From contig CAXFOB010000009.1 in NCBI GenBank assembly GCA_964004625.1, positions 1 through 43,171 on the forward strand: a DNA stretch of 43,171 nt, given 5' to 3'. Shown here one piece after another: positions 25,324 through 33,320 of this stretch. Numbering within the stretch: the stretch's first letter is position 1; every line of letters starts with the position of its first letter. Below the pieces are notes generated by a model. The model was given only the letters and a program-made list of their open reading frames with translations, had not been told where the DNA came from and ran no database searches. A program made the position numbers and the translations under genes. This stretch comes from GCA-002697625 sp002697625. GTDB taxonomy: Bacteria > Bacteroidota > Bacteroidia > Flavobacteriales > BACL11.

Positions 25324-25344
25324 ATAGTTCAACTATTATGCCAA
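25324..25344 (-). promoter_or_regulatory. sigma-54-like element overlapping a 13-bp palindrome upstream of groES
   Basis: On the minus strand, TTGGCATAATAGTTGA (25344-25329) matches the -24/-12 consensus TGGCAC-N5-TTGC except for one base in each half, with correct GG-to-GA spacing. It would start transcription about 33 bases before the groES ATG. It overlaps a perfect inverted repeat, ATAGTT-C-AACTAT (25324-25336). No TAnnTTTG box or CIRCE element was found in the 102-base gap. Whether the site is a promoter or an operator is undecided. Confidence 0.35.
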
Positions 25345-25386
25345 ATCAAAAGACGGAAATTTTTTCTGAAAATATGTCAGTTGTTA

Positions 25387-25713
25387 TTATAATGAATCGG
25401 AAGAACCTAATGGTTCAGTAGAAAAATCTTCAGTCGTAAAAGTAGATTCAGTATTATCACCTTTTGTAGTTTGTAAGTTGTCTTCTGGTCTTTCTATAGC
25501 AAAATTAGATACAAGTATCAGTCCAATTAACGAAATTGCTAATGTCCAAGTAGCTTTTTCTAAGAAATCATTAGTTTTTTTCACCCCCATCATTTGACTA
25601 GCTCCACCACCAAAAGAAGAAGATAAGCCACCTCCTTTCGGGTTCTGAATTAGGATAATTAATACTAGTAATATAGAACAAATAATAATTAGTGTTGCGA
25701 ATAATGCGTACAT
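25387..25713 (-). CDS. secG: preprotein translocase subunit SecG
   Basis: Inner-membrane accessory subunit of SecYEG. The 108-residue protein has two membrane segments (about residues 3-22 and 56-74) separated by the conserved loop IQNPKGGGLSSSFGGG. The C-terminal tail is acidic and hydrophilic (ERPEDNLQTTKGDNTEST). It follows the TPR-like gene with three bases between them and precedes groES by 102 bases. Confidence 0.94.
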   Translation of the reverse strand: MYALFATLIIICSILLVLIILIQNPKGGGLSSSFGGGASQMMGVKKTNDFLEKATWTLAISLIGLILVSNFAIERPEDNLQTTKGDNTESTFTTEDFSTEPLGSSDSL

Positions 25714-25716
25714 TGT

Positions 25717-26418
25717 TTATTTATTTTTTAAGTCGTTTATCAAATTAATTTGGTCGGCAAAGAAACTACTTTTTTTCGGATATTTCAAACTTAATTTTTT
25801 ATAAGCTTCAATTGCTTTCTCAAAATGTTGTTGTTCCAGATAAACTCTGGCTAAAGTTTCTGTTACTAACTCGTTATTTTCAACTAATGAAGTTTTTGCC
25901 GTTTCGGTTGGAGAAAAGAATTTGTTTTTCTCTGGTTTTATATTAGGATTACTTTCAATAAATGAATTAATCAAATCATATTCTTTTGTTTTCTTTTCCG
26001 ATCTATCTATCTTTTTCACTTTTGTAAGAGATAACCACTGAGCAAAGGAATATTCTTCTGTTTCCTCAAACTTTAAAGGTTTTCCAATTTTAAGATCTGT
26101 TTCTACATCATTAAATTCTGGGGTGTCTTCTACATGTATAATTTCCATTTCTGCTTCTTCCTCTACAGACAATGATTTTTTCTCTAAGTTCTGAGTAATT
26201 AACTTAAAAAGATGTTTCCTTTCTAAAGAATACAAAGCGGCTTGTTTTAATTTTCTGTTGTACCTAACACTTTCTGTGTTTAATAATCCTTTTGCTAAAA
26301 GTATATGAGAAATAGAAAAGAAAGGAAATTTTTTAATTATATTTTCTAAAAATAAATTATCCTCCTTATTTATTGTTTCAGGATTCGAAATAAGAGATAT
26401 TATTCTTTCTTTTTGCAT
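25717..26418 (-). CDS. hypothetical protein with C-terminal TPR-like helix pair
   Basis: A 233-residue protein without signal peptide or membrane segment. The N-terminal third is helical (FPFFSISHILLAKGLL, then RYNRKLKQAALYSLERKHLF), the middle is acidic and low in complexity, and the C-terminus (LVTETLARVYLEQQHFEKAIEAYKKLSLKYP) reads as one tetratricopeptide-like hairpin. Bacteroidota genomes often carry such a gene between lptE and secG, but its role is not established. The start is the ATG at 26418, whose A is shared with the lptE stop (TAATG); a TTG at 26424 is not needed. Possibly a scaffold for partners in envelope export; that is a guess from context only. Confidence 0.75.
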   Translation of the reverse strand: MQKERIISLISNPETINKEDNLFLENIIKKFPFFSISHILLAKGLLNTESVRYNRKLKQAALYSLERKHLFKLITQNLEKKSLSVEEEAEMEIIHVEDTPEFNDVETDLKIGKPLKFEETEEYSFAQWLSLTKVKKIDRSEKKTKEYDLINSFIESNPNIKPEKNKFFSPTETAKTSLVENNELVTETLARVYLEQQHFEKAIEAYKKLSLKYPKKSSFFADQINLINDLKNK

Positions 26419-26912
26419 TACCAATTCACCACGGATTTATTAAATACATCTTCTACAATTTCATCACATATCTGTTCCATGTAAATATCTTCTACAGAAC
26501 TTAGATCTTCCTCTGCAGGAAAATCTTTATAACGGCTAAAGCTAGAGTTAAAACTTAGCTTTTCGTCAAATTTATTGATAAAAGACACCTCTATTTTTAT
26601 GGTTAATCTGTTTTGTCTAGCAGTTTCATTTGCTTTAATTGCGATTGGTTTTATTGTATAAGATGTGATATTTCCTTCAAAAGACAGATCTCCATCCATA
26701 TCCATTTGTTGTAAATTTGTTTGCGTAGAAAAATAATCCTTTAGTTTTTCAGTAAAAGAGTTACTTAATGATGCATTTACAGTATTAGCTTTATTCTGAA
26801 AATATTTCACAGAGTATGTTTTAACATTAGGAGATATAGAGGCACCTGTGAAAGAATAGAATCCGCAAGATGAAAGCAAAAATAAACTAAGTATAGATAG
26901 ACTCTTTTTCAT
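26418..26912 (-). CDS. lptE: LptE-family LPS assembly lipoprotein
   Basis: Outer-membrane lipoprotein expected to plug the LptD barrel during LPS insertion. The 164-residue protein has a lipoprotein signal peptide ending LLSSC, lipidated at Cys16, then the family start GFYSFTGASISPNVKTYSVKY. An alternating strand-helix body follows, with LEGNITSYT-like strands (here FEGNITSYTIKPI) and a final helix. It sits in the conserved order miaB, sigma-54 activator, lptE, TPR-like, secG, and both flanking junctions overlap by one base (TAATG). It complements lptB at the start of the window. Confidence 0.85.
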   Translation of the reverse strand: MKKSLSILSLFLLSSCGFYSFTGASISPNVKTYSVKYFQNKANTVNASLSNSFTEKLKDYFSTQTNLQQMDMDGDLSFEGNITSYTIKPIAIKANETARQNRLTIKIEVSFINKFDEKLSFNSSFSRYKDFPAEEDLSSVEDIYMEQICDEIVEDVFNKSVVNW

Positions 26913-28078
26913 TATAACTTAAATTCTTTTATTTTTCTGTATAAGGTTCTTTCAGAAATTCCTAATTCCTCAGCTGCCAATTTTCTTTTACCCTTGTGTT
27001 TCTCCAGAGACTTCTTTATCAGATTTTTTTCTTGATTTGCTAGTGTAAAGCTTTCCTGAACTATTTCTGTTTCGACTTCTTCTTTAGATAACAAAGTAAT
27101 TTCGTTTTCATTTACATCATTAAAGATTTCTTTGTTGAATTCAGAAGATCCATCATTGTTCATTAAATCAAAAGTGATTTTTTTAAGTTCGGTTAGATCT
27201 CTTTTCATATCAAATAAAACCTTATATAAAATTTCTCTTTCAGATAAATCTGCTTTTGTTTTGTCTTCAAACAGAATAGGAGTATTGTTTACATTTTTAT
27301 TTTCTGGAAGAGCATTTACAATAACAGATTCTGTAATATTTCTTTCTTTTTCTATTACAGAAAGTTGTGCTACAAAATTTCTTAACTGACGAATATTTCC
27401 TGGCCAATTATAATCCACCAGTACATTCATTGCTGGATCATCTAATCTAATGGATGGAGTATTATATTTATCTGCAAAATCGGAAGCAAATTTTCTGATT
27501 AAGAGAGGGATGTCTTCTTTTCTGTCTCTCAACGCAGGTATGAAGATGCTAATAGTATTTAATCTGTAATACAAATCTTCTCTAAATTTCCCTTCTTTTA
27601 TGGCATTCGGTATGTTTACATTTGTAGCTGCTATTACTCTTACATCTGTTTTAATTGCTTTTGATGATCCAACTTTGATAAACTCCCCAGTTTCCAAAAC
27701 TCTCAGTAATCTTACTTGAGTAGACATAGGTAGCTCAGCTACTTCATCCAGAAATATTGTTCCTCCATCTGCCACTTCAAAATATCCTTTTCTACTGTCG
27801 TGTGCTCCAGTAAAAGATCCCTTTTCATGACCAAAAAGTTCACTATCAATAGTTCCTTCAGGTATGGCTCCACAATTTACAGCAATGTAATTATTGTGTT
27901 TTCTGCTACTATTCTGATGAATAATCTTAGGAATATTCTCTTTTCCGGTTCCACTTTCTCCAGAAACAAAAACAGAAATGTCTGTTGGGGATACTTGTAG
28001 TGCAATGTCAATAGCTCTATCTAATAAAGAGCTATTTCCAATTATTCCAAACCTTTGTTTGACTTGTTGTTTATTCAT
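26912..28078 (-). CDS. sigma-54 interacting transcriptional activator lacking a receiver domain
   Basis: AAA+ enhancer-binding protein of 388 residues that should open sigma-54 promoters. The ATPase domain begins almost at the N-terminus: Walker A GESGTGKE at 40-47, the sigma-54 contact loop as GSFTGA at 87-92 (variant of GAFTGA), Walker B FLDEVAELP with Asp111-Glu112, and the arginine-finger region around FREDLYYRLN. A roughly 80-residue helical linker precedes a Fis-type HTH (KRKLAAEELGISERTLYRKI, about 365-384). No REC, GAF or PAS domain is present, so its activity must be set by level or by a partner. It lies one base after miaB and overlaps lptE by one base. Its targets are unknown; the sigma-54-like site near groES is a candidate. 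Confidence 0.9.
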   Translation of the reverse strand: MNKQQVKQRFGIIGNSSLLDRAIDIALQVSPTDISVFVSGESGTGKENIPKIIHQNSSRKHNNYIAVNCGAIPEGTIDSELFGHEKGSFTGAHDSRKGYFEVADGGTIFLDEVAELPMSTQVRLLRVLETGEFIKVGSSKAIKTDVRVIAATNVNIPNAIKEGKFREDLYYRLNTISIFIPALRDRKEDIPLLIRKFASDFADKYNTPSIRLDDPAMNVLVDYNWPGNIRQLRNFVAQLSVIEKERNITESVIVNALPENKNVNNTPILFEDKTKADLSEREILYKVLFDMKRDLTELKKITFDLMNNDGSSEFNKEIFNDVNENEITLLSKEEVETEIVQESFTLANQEKNLIKKSLEKHKGKRKLAAEELGISERTLYRKIKEFKL

Positions 28079-28079
28079 C

Positions 28080-29525
28080 TTATATTACTTTTCCTAATAA
28101 AGTTGCTGAAGTACAGTCTTCAATCTTTACCATTACTAAATCCCCTTTTTTATAATTTTCTTTAGGAAACACTACTGTGGAATTATGAGTAGTTCTTCCA
28201 TAAAGTTGTTGTTTAGATTTTTTGGAAGTTCCTTCAATTAATACCTCATATGTATTCCCAACTTTTTGTTGGTTTCTTAATAAAGAATGACTCATCTGTT
28301 TGTCTATTATTTCAGTAAGTCTTCTTTGTTTTGTTTCCTCCAGAATATCATCTTCCATTCTGGCTGCAGGAGTGTTTGGCCTTTCAGAATATTTAAACAT
28401 ATATCCATACTCATATTTTACATAATCCATTAAAGAAAGAGTTTCTTTATGATCCTCTTCTGTTTCCGTGCAAAACCCTGTAATCATGTCCATGGAAATA
28501 GCACAATCTGGTATAATTTTTTTTATGATGTCTATTAATTTTAAATATTTTTCTCTGTCATATCCTCTGTTCATTAACTCTAATACTCTACTACTACCAG
28601 ACTGAACGGGTAGATGAATGTATTTACAAATGTTATTATATTTTGCCATTGTTTTTATTACCTCTGTAGTCATATCTTGAGGGTTTGAAGTAGAAAAACG
28701 AATTCTCAAATCGGGGCAATTAATGGATACTTTTTCTAATAATTTTGCAAAATCTATACTTGTTTCTTGTGCTTGTTTTGAAGCTTTTTTGAAATCTTTT
28801 TTTGCTCCTCCTCCATACCATAAGTATGAATCGACATTTTGTCCAAGTAAGGTAACTTCTTTATATCCATCCTTTACCAACTGAACGCATTCAGTTACAA
28901 TACTTTCAGGATTTCTACTTCTCTCTCTCCCTCTAGTAAATGGAACAACACAGAATGTACACATATTATCGCATCCTCTTGTGATAGAAACAAATGCAGT
29001 CACTCCATTCCCACCTAATCTAACAGGACTAATGTCTGCATAGGTTTCTTCTTTTGATAAAATAACATTCACCGCTTTTTTTCCATCATCAACTTCTCGT
29101 ATTAAATTTGGTAAATCTCTATATGCGTCTGGACCAATTACAAGATCAACTAGTTTTTCTTCTTCTAAAAATTTTCCTTTTAATCTTTCAGCCATACATC
29201 CTAATACACCGACAATCATCCTAGAGTTACCCTCTTTCTTTATGGAATTGTAAAACTCTAATCTTTTTCTTACGGTTTGTTCCGCTTTCTCACGTATAGA
29301 GCATGTATTTACAAAAACTAGGTCTGCTTCATTTATAATTTGTGTGGTAGAAAACCCTTCTTTTGTTAAGATAGAAGCGACAATTTCAGAGTCTGAGAAA
29401 TTCATTTGACATCCGTAACTTTCAATATACATTTTTCTTCCTCCTTTAGTATTGTTAGGAATGTTCAAGCTTTGTCCTTGCTTGTTTTCATCTATCTTTT
29501 TACTCATTAGTTGATCTATATTCAT
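28080..29525 (-). CDS. miaB: tRNA-2-methylthio-N6-dimethylallyladenosine synthase MiaB
   Basis: Radical-SAM methylthiotransferase that modifies i6A37 of tRNAs reading UNN codons. In 481 residues, the N-terminal UPF0004 domain holds the auxiliary cluster cysteines Cys39 (ESYGCQMN), Cys75 (NTCSIREKAE) and Cys110 (LGCMAERL). The radical-SAM triad Cys185, Cys189 and Cys192 is in RGCDNMCTFC, and a C-terminal TRAM domain starts about residue 415 (VGNTYEVLIEG). CSIREKAE favours MiaB over MtaB or RimO. About 30 extra residues precede the first domain, so the ATG at residue 7 is an alternative start. It heads the minus-strand operon. Confidence 0.94.
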   Translation of the reverse strand: MNIDQLMSKKIDENKQGQSLNIPNNTKGGRKMYIESYGCQMNFSDSEIVASILTKEGFSTTQIINEADLVFVNTCSIREKAEQTVRKRLEFYNSIKKEGNSRMIVGVLGCMAERLKGKFLEEEKLVDLVIGPDAYRDLPNLIREVDDGKKAVNVILSKEETYADISPVRLGGNGVTAFVSITRGCDNMCTFCVVPFTRGRERSRNPESIVTECVQLVKDGYKEVTLLGQNVDSYLWYGGGAKKDFKKASKQAQETSIDFAKLLEKVSINCPDLRIRFSTSNPQDMTTEVIKTMAKYNNICKYIHLPVQSGSSRVLELMNRGYDREKYLKLIDIIKKIIPDCAISMDMITGFCTETEEDHKETLSLMDYVKYEYGYMFKYSERPNTPAARMEDDILEETKQRRLTEIIDKQMSHSLLRNQQKVGNTYEVLIEGTSKKSKQQLYGRTTHNSTVVFPKENYKKGDLVMVKIEDCTSATLLGKVI

Positions 29526-29549
29526 CTGAATTCATATGTTTAACATCTG

Positions 29550-29557
29550 CAAAACTA
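29550..29557 (-). promoter_or_regulatory. putative promoter (TTG-N22-TAGTTTTG) of the miaB operon
   Basis: TAGTTTTG on the minus strand matches TAnnTTTG, 24 bases upstream of the miaB ATG. A TTG at 29582-29580 lies 22 bases further upstream as a -33 element, which is within the accepted range. This is the best two-part promoter match in the window. Confidence 0.5.
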
Positions 29558-29576
29558 TAAAAATCCTGATAATCTA

Positions 29577-29621
29577 TGACAATATGTCACCTATAAATTT
29601 TCTTATATTATTTATAATATA
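29577..29621. repeat. two inverted repeats in the miaB-topA divergent gap
   Basis: TGACA-ATA-TGTCA (29577-29589) is a perfect 5-3-5 inverted repeat overlapping the -33 element proposed for miaB. TATATTA-TTTA-TAATATA (29604-29621) is a perfect 7-4-7 inverted repeat, all A/T. The remaining gap up to topA (29622-29709) shows only a weak promoter-like TTG-N21-TTTCTTTG ending at 29677. Confidence 0.6.
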
Positions 29622-29709
29622 GTAAATCTGACAATAAAAATAGATTTGGCAGATTCAAAAATTCTTTATTTTCTTTGCAAAACATTTAATTTAAAATGAA
29701 ATATAATCT

Positions 29710-32046
29710 ATGGCAAAGAATTTAGTTATTGTAGAGTCACCAGCAAAAGCAAAAACAATTGAAGGGTATTTAGGAAAAGATTTTTTAGTAAAATCGAGTA
29801 TAGGACACATTAGAGATCTACCTAAAAAAGGAGGAATGGGTATTGACATAGAAAATGGATTTTCTCCTAAATATGAGGTTTCAGACGATAAAAAACATGT
29901 AGTAGCAGAGCTGAGAAAGAATGTAAAAGCAGCAGACACAGTATGGCTCGCGACGGATGAGGACCGTGAAGGAGAAGCTATTGCGTGGCATTTACAAGAA
30001 GTATTGGATTTGAAAAATAAGGATACCAAACGAATTGTTTTTCATGAAATCACTAAAAAAGCAATCACTAATGCAGTTAAAAATTCTAGAGATATTGACG
30101 AAAATCTAGTTAATGCTCAACAAGCCAGAAGAGTTTTAGATAGGTTAGTAGGTTTTGAATTGTCTCCTGTTTTGTGGAGAAAGGTAAAACAAGGACTCTC
30201 TGCAGGTAGGGTACAGTCGGTGGCGGTGAGATTAATTGTGGAAAGAGAAAAAGAAATTGAGTCTTTTAATTCAGTTTCTTCATATAGAGTGTCTGCTTTA
30301 TTTACAAATTCAGAAGGTCAGTCTTTTAAGGCAGAGATTCCTAAGCGATTTGAGAATAGCGATGGTGCCGAGAAATTTCTAAATAAATGTATTTCAGCGG
30401 AGTTTAAAATATCTGATTTAGAGAAAAAACCAGCAAAGAAATCTCCTTCAGCACCTTTTACAACATCTACTTTACAGCAAGAAGCTTCTAGGAAATTGGG
30501 ATATTCTGTGGCTCAAACTATGAATGTGGCTCAAAGGTTGTATGAATCTGGGAAGATTACATACATGAGAACAGATAGTGTGAATTTATCAAATGATGCT
30601 TTAGAGTCATCCAAAAATGAAATTATAAACTCTTATGGTGAAGCATATTCTTTTAAGAGAAGTTTTTCTACAAAAGCAAAAGGAGCTCAGGAGGCACATG
30701 AGGCTATCCGTCCAACAGACATGAGTAAACACACCGTTGATGGAGAAAATTCTCATCAGAAACTATATGAGTTAATTTGGAAAAGAACAATTGCATCTCA
30801 AATGTCAGACGCATTATTTGAAAGAACAATTGCAAAAATAGAAGTTTCTACTTCGGAACAACAGTTTTCAGCAAAAGGTGAGATGATAAAGTTTGATGGT
30901 TTTATGAGGGTGTATATGGAAGGAAAAGATGATGAAACTGAAGAACAAAAAGGAATGTTGCCATTACTAAATATGAATGATAATTTAGGGTTAAATCAAA
31001 TCACAGCTGTGGAGAGGTTTTCGAAACATCCTGCTAGATATGCAGAGGCAAGTTTAGTAAAAAAATTAGAAGATTTAGGAATAGGACGTCCTTCAACTTA
31101 CGCTTCTATTATTACTACAATCCAGAAGAGAGGTTATGTAGTAAAAGAAAGTAGAGAAGGAGTGAAAAGAGAATATCATTATCTAGAATTGAAAGATGGA
31201 GAACTGAAGAAAGAAATAAAAACTGAAAATACTGGAGTTGAGAAAAATAAAATGTTTCCTACAGATATTGGAGTTGTCGTAAATGAGTTTTTAGTTAGTC
31301 ATTTTGATAATGTGTTAGATTATGGATTTACCGCAGGAGTTGAAAAAGAATTTGATGAAGTTGCAGAAGGTAAAAAGAAATGGAATGACATGATCCAGAA
31401 TTTTTATGGAGATTTTCATCTAAAGGTAGAAGATGTTATAGGTACAGCAGAAAAAGCTCTAGGAGAAAGAAATTTGGGGGTTGACCCCACATCTGGTAAA
31501 AATATATATGTTCGAATTGGTCCGTTTGGACCAATGGCGCAACTAGGAGAGAAACAAGAAGATGAAAATGCTCCAAAGCCAAAATTTGCTAGTTTATTAA
31601 AAGACCAATCTATACAAACCATAACTATGGAAGAAGCTTTAGATTTATTTAAATTACCAAGAAATGTTGGAGAATTTGAAGGTGAACAGGTAGTTGCTTC
31701 TGTAGGTAGGTTTGGCCCTTATCTAAGATATCAAGGAAAGTTTACTTCTATCAAAAAAGATGATGGTGACGATCCTTTAACTATAGAAATAGATAGAGCT
31801 ATTGAACTGATTAAGATAAAGATTCAAGCAGATAAAGATAGGTTAATTCTGAATTTTGATGGAGATCCATTGGTTCAGGTATTGAATGGTAGATATGGTC
31901 CATTTATTCAGGTTTCTCCTGCTAAAGGAAAAAAGATAAACGTAAAGATTCCAAAGGATATAGAACCAAAAGAATTGACCAGAGAGAAATGTTTAGAATT
32001 GATGGAAAATCAACCAAAATCAAATTTTAAACGAAAGAAAAAATAA
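29710..32046 (+). CDS. topA: DNA topoisomerase I (type IA)
   Basis: Relaxes negative supercoils through a 5'-phosphotyrosine intermediate. Of 778 residues, the Toprim domain carries Glu9 (VIVESPAKAKTIEGYLG) and the acidic triad Asp83, Asp85 and Glu87 in ATDEDREGEAIAWHL. The catalytic Tyr285 is in ITYMRTDSVNLS, and RPSTYASII marks the lower clamp. The C-terminal 190 residues contain three glycine-rich topo-C repeats (YVRIGPFGPMAQLG, VGRFGPYLRYQG, NGRYGPFIQVS). They have no CxxC zinc ribbons, unlike E. coli TopA. The tail is lysine-rich (FKRKKK), which may aid DNA binding. The ureohydrolase-like gene follows after four bases. Confidence 0.96.
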   Translation: MAKNLVIVESPAKAKTIEGYLGKDFLVKSSIGHIRDLPKKGGMGIDIENGFSPKYEVSDDKKHVVAELRKNVKAADTVWLATDEDREGEAIAWHLQEVLDLKNKDTKRIVFHEITKKAITNAVKNSRDIDENLVNAQQARRVLDRLVGFELSPVLWRKVKQGLSAGRVQSVAVRLIVEREKEIESFNSVSSYRVSALFTNSEGQSFKAEIPKRFENSDGAEKFLNKCISAEFKISDLEKKPAKKSPSAPFTTSTLQQEASRKLGYSVAQTMNVAQRLYESGKITYMRTDSVNLSNDALESSKNEIINSYGEAYSFKRSFSTKAKGAQEAHEAIRPTDMSKHTVDGENSHQKLYELIWKRTIASQMSDALFERTIAKIEVSTSEQQFSAKGEMIKFDGFMRVYMEGKDDETEEQKGMLPLLNMNDNLGLNQITAVERFSKHPARYAEASLVKKLEDLGIGRPSTYASIITTIQKRGYVVKESREGVKREYHYLELKDGELKKEIKTENTGVEKNKMFPTDIGVVVNEFLVSHFDNVLDYGFTAGVEKEFDEVAEGKKKWNDMIQNFYGDFHLKVEDVIGTAEKALGERNLGVDPTSGKNIYVRIGPFGPMAQLGEKQEDENAPKPKFASLLKDQSIQTITMEEALDLFKLPRNVGEFEGEQVVASVGRFGPYLRYQGKFTSIKKDDGDDPLTIEIDRAIELIKIKIQADKDRLILNFDGDPLVQVLNGRYGPFIQVSPAKGKKINVKIPKDIEPKELTREKCLELMENQPKSNFKRKKK

Positions 32047-32050
32047 ATAA

Positions 32051-33208
32051 ATGGAAATTTCTTCTAATTTTATTCCCTTAAATCCAGGACTTTATTCTGT
32101 AAAAGAGAGATGGAATCCTTCTCAGGTAGGATTTCAAATTGATTCTCATACACATGAATCTTTCCCTAATGTAGATTATACAGAAATAGCAATTTTTAAT
32201 ATTCCAGAATATGAAGGAACTGACAACATTCCTTCTTCTCAAGATTGTAAGGTTAGAGATTCATTTTATAGATTGTATTTTGATAATTTACCAAAAGTTT
32301 CGGATTTAGGTACTTTAAGATTAATGGATTCTAGAAAAGAATCATTTGACTTAATTACAGAGGTTTGTACTGATTTGATAGATAAAGGAATCATACCCTT
32401 AATTATAGGAGGAGGGCAAGATATTTCTTATGCAATTTATAAATCCTATGTAAATCTCGAAAAAACGATAACTTTTTGCTCGGTAGATTCTACTTTTAAT
32501 ATAGGGTTGAAAGATGATAAGTTAAAATCTAGTTCTTTTTTAAGTAAAATGATATCTTACAAGCCAAATCACTTGTTTAACTATGTCAATATAGGATATC
32601 AAACTTTCTTTGTTAAACCAGAGGAGGTTCATCTTTTGGAGGATTTAAATTTTGAAACCAATAGGTTAGGACAGGTAAAGAGTAATATGCACAAGATAGA
32701 ACCTATATTGAGGAACACTGATTTTTTAAGCTTTGACATGTCATCTGTTAAAAGTTCCTCATTTATCTCAAACATATATGTTACTCCAAATGGTTTTGAT
32801 GGGGAGGAATCATGTAGAATTGCTAGGTATGCGGGAATTAGCGATAAGATAACTTCCTTTGGAATATTTGAATATAATCAAGAATTAGATAAATTAAATC
32901 AGGGTTCTCAACTTATATCTCAGATGATGTGGTATTTTATTGATGGTGTAAAGTCAAGAAAATATGAATTGAATCCCAACATAGATAATTGTGTAAAATA
33001 TACAGTAGCATTTGATGATGAACAGACCAAAATAGAATTTTTTAAAAGTCAAACTAGTGGTAGGTGGTGGATGGGAGTTCCCTTTAAAAATCCTAAAACT
33101 GATAGTTTTGACAACTATTTTGTCGCATGTTCTTATGAAGATTATCAACAGGCAAATAAGGGAGAGATTCCAACAAGATGGCTAAAAACATACAATCGTT
33201 TTTTGTAG
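32051..33208 (+). CDS. ureohydrolase-fold protein with degraded metal site (often annotated formimidoylglutamase)
   Basis: A 385-residue arginase/agmatinase/formimidoylglutamase-superfamily protein. The fold is recognisable, but the two-manganese site is not. The usual GGGHD is GGGQD (Gln123), DAHxD is DSTFN (Asp146, Thr148, Asn150), and SxDxDxxDP is SFDMSSVK (Asp229, Ser231, Lys234). Four of the six ligands are thus replaced, so hydrolase activity is unlikely. It lacks a signal peptide and should be cytoplasmic. It lies four bases after topA and 112 bases before porP-gldKLMN; I recall similar linkage in other Bacteroidota. A role as binding protein or T9SS accessory is possible but unproven. 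Annotation as an active formimidoylglutamase should be treated with doubt. Confidence 0.72.
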   Translation: MEISSNFIPLNPGLYSVKERWNPSQVGFQIDSHTHESFPNVDYTEIAIFNIPEYEGTDNIPSSQDCKVRDSFYRLYFDNLPKVSDLGTLRLMDSRKESFDLITEVCTDLIDKGIIPLIIGGGQDISYAIYKSYVNLEKTITFCSVDSTFNIGLKDDKLKSSSFLSKMISYKPNHLFNYVNIGYQTFFVKPEEVHLLEDLNFETNRLGQVKSNMHKIEPILRNTDFLSFDMSSVKSSSFISNIYVTPNGFDGEESCRIARYAGISDKITSFGIFEYNQELDKLNQGSQLISQMMWYFIDGVKSRKYELNPNIDNCVKYTVAFDDEQTKIEFFKSQTSGRWWMGVPFKNPKTDSFDNYFVACSYEDYQQANKGEIPTRWLKTYNRFL

Positions 33209-33277
33209 ATTTTGATCGTGAACACCTACGAAAAAATGTGATTTCTTCTATTTTCTCCTAATGTAAAAAAAAAAACC

Positions 33278-33285
33278 TATATTAG
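33278..33285 (+). promoter_or_regulatory. putative -7 element (TATATTAG) of the porP-gldKLMN operon
   Basis: TATATTAG is a one-base variant of TAnnTTTG, 35 bases upstream of the porP ATG. It is preceded by an 11-base A run at 33265-33275 and followed by an 8-base A run at 33292-33299. No -33 TTG is placed correctly. The 12-mer ACCTATATTAGC is shared with the promoter region of the gene at 4144-4374. Confidence 0.42.
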
Positions 33286-33320
33286 CAACCGAAAAAAAAG
33301 GTTGAAATATCAATTATAAT

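Noticed and set aside
29646..29661. TTGGCAGATTCAAAAA upstream of topA as a sigma-54 promoter
   Set aside because: The -24 half fits, but no TTGC lies at the required spacing.
29691..30029. Minus-strand open frame of 112 codons over the start of topA
   Set aside because: It lies antisense to the Toprim domain, its composition is serine- and phenylalanine-rich as expected of a complementary frame, and no family is recognisable.
33265..33299. A runs before porP as a phase-variable tract
   Set aside because: Runs of 11 and 8 A residues are expected in this A/T-rich sequence and lie outside coding sequence; there is no evidence of length change from one sequence.
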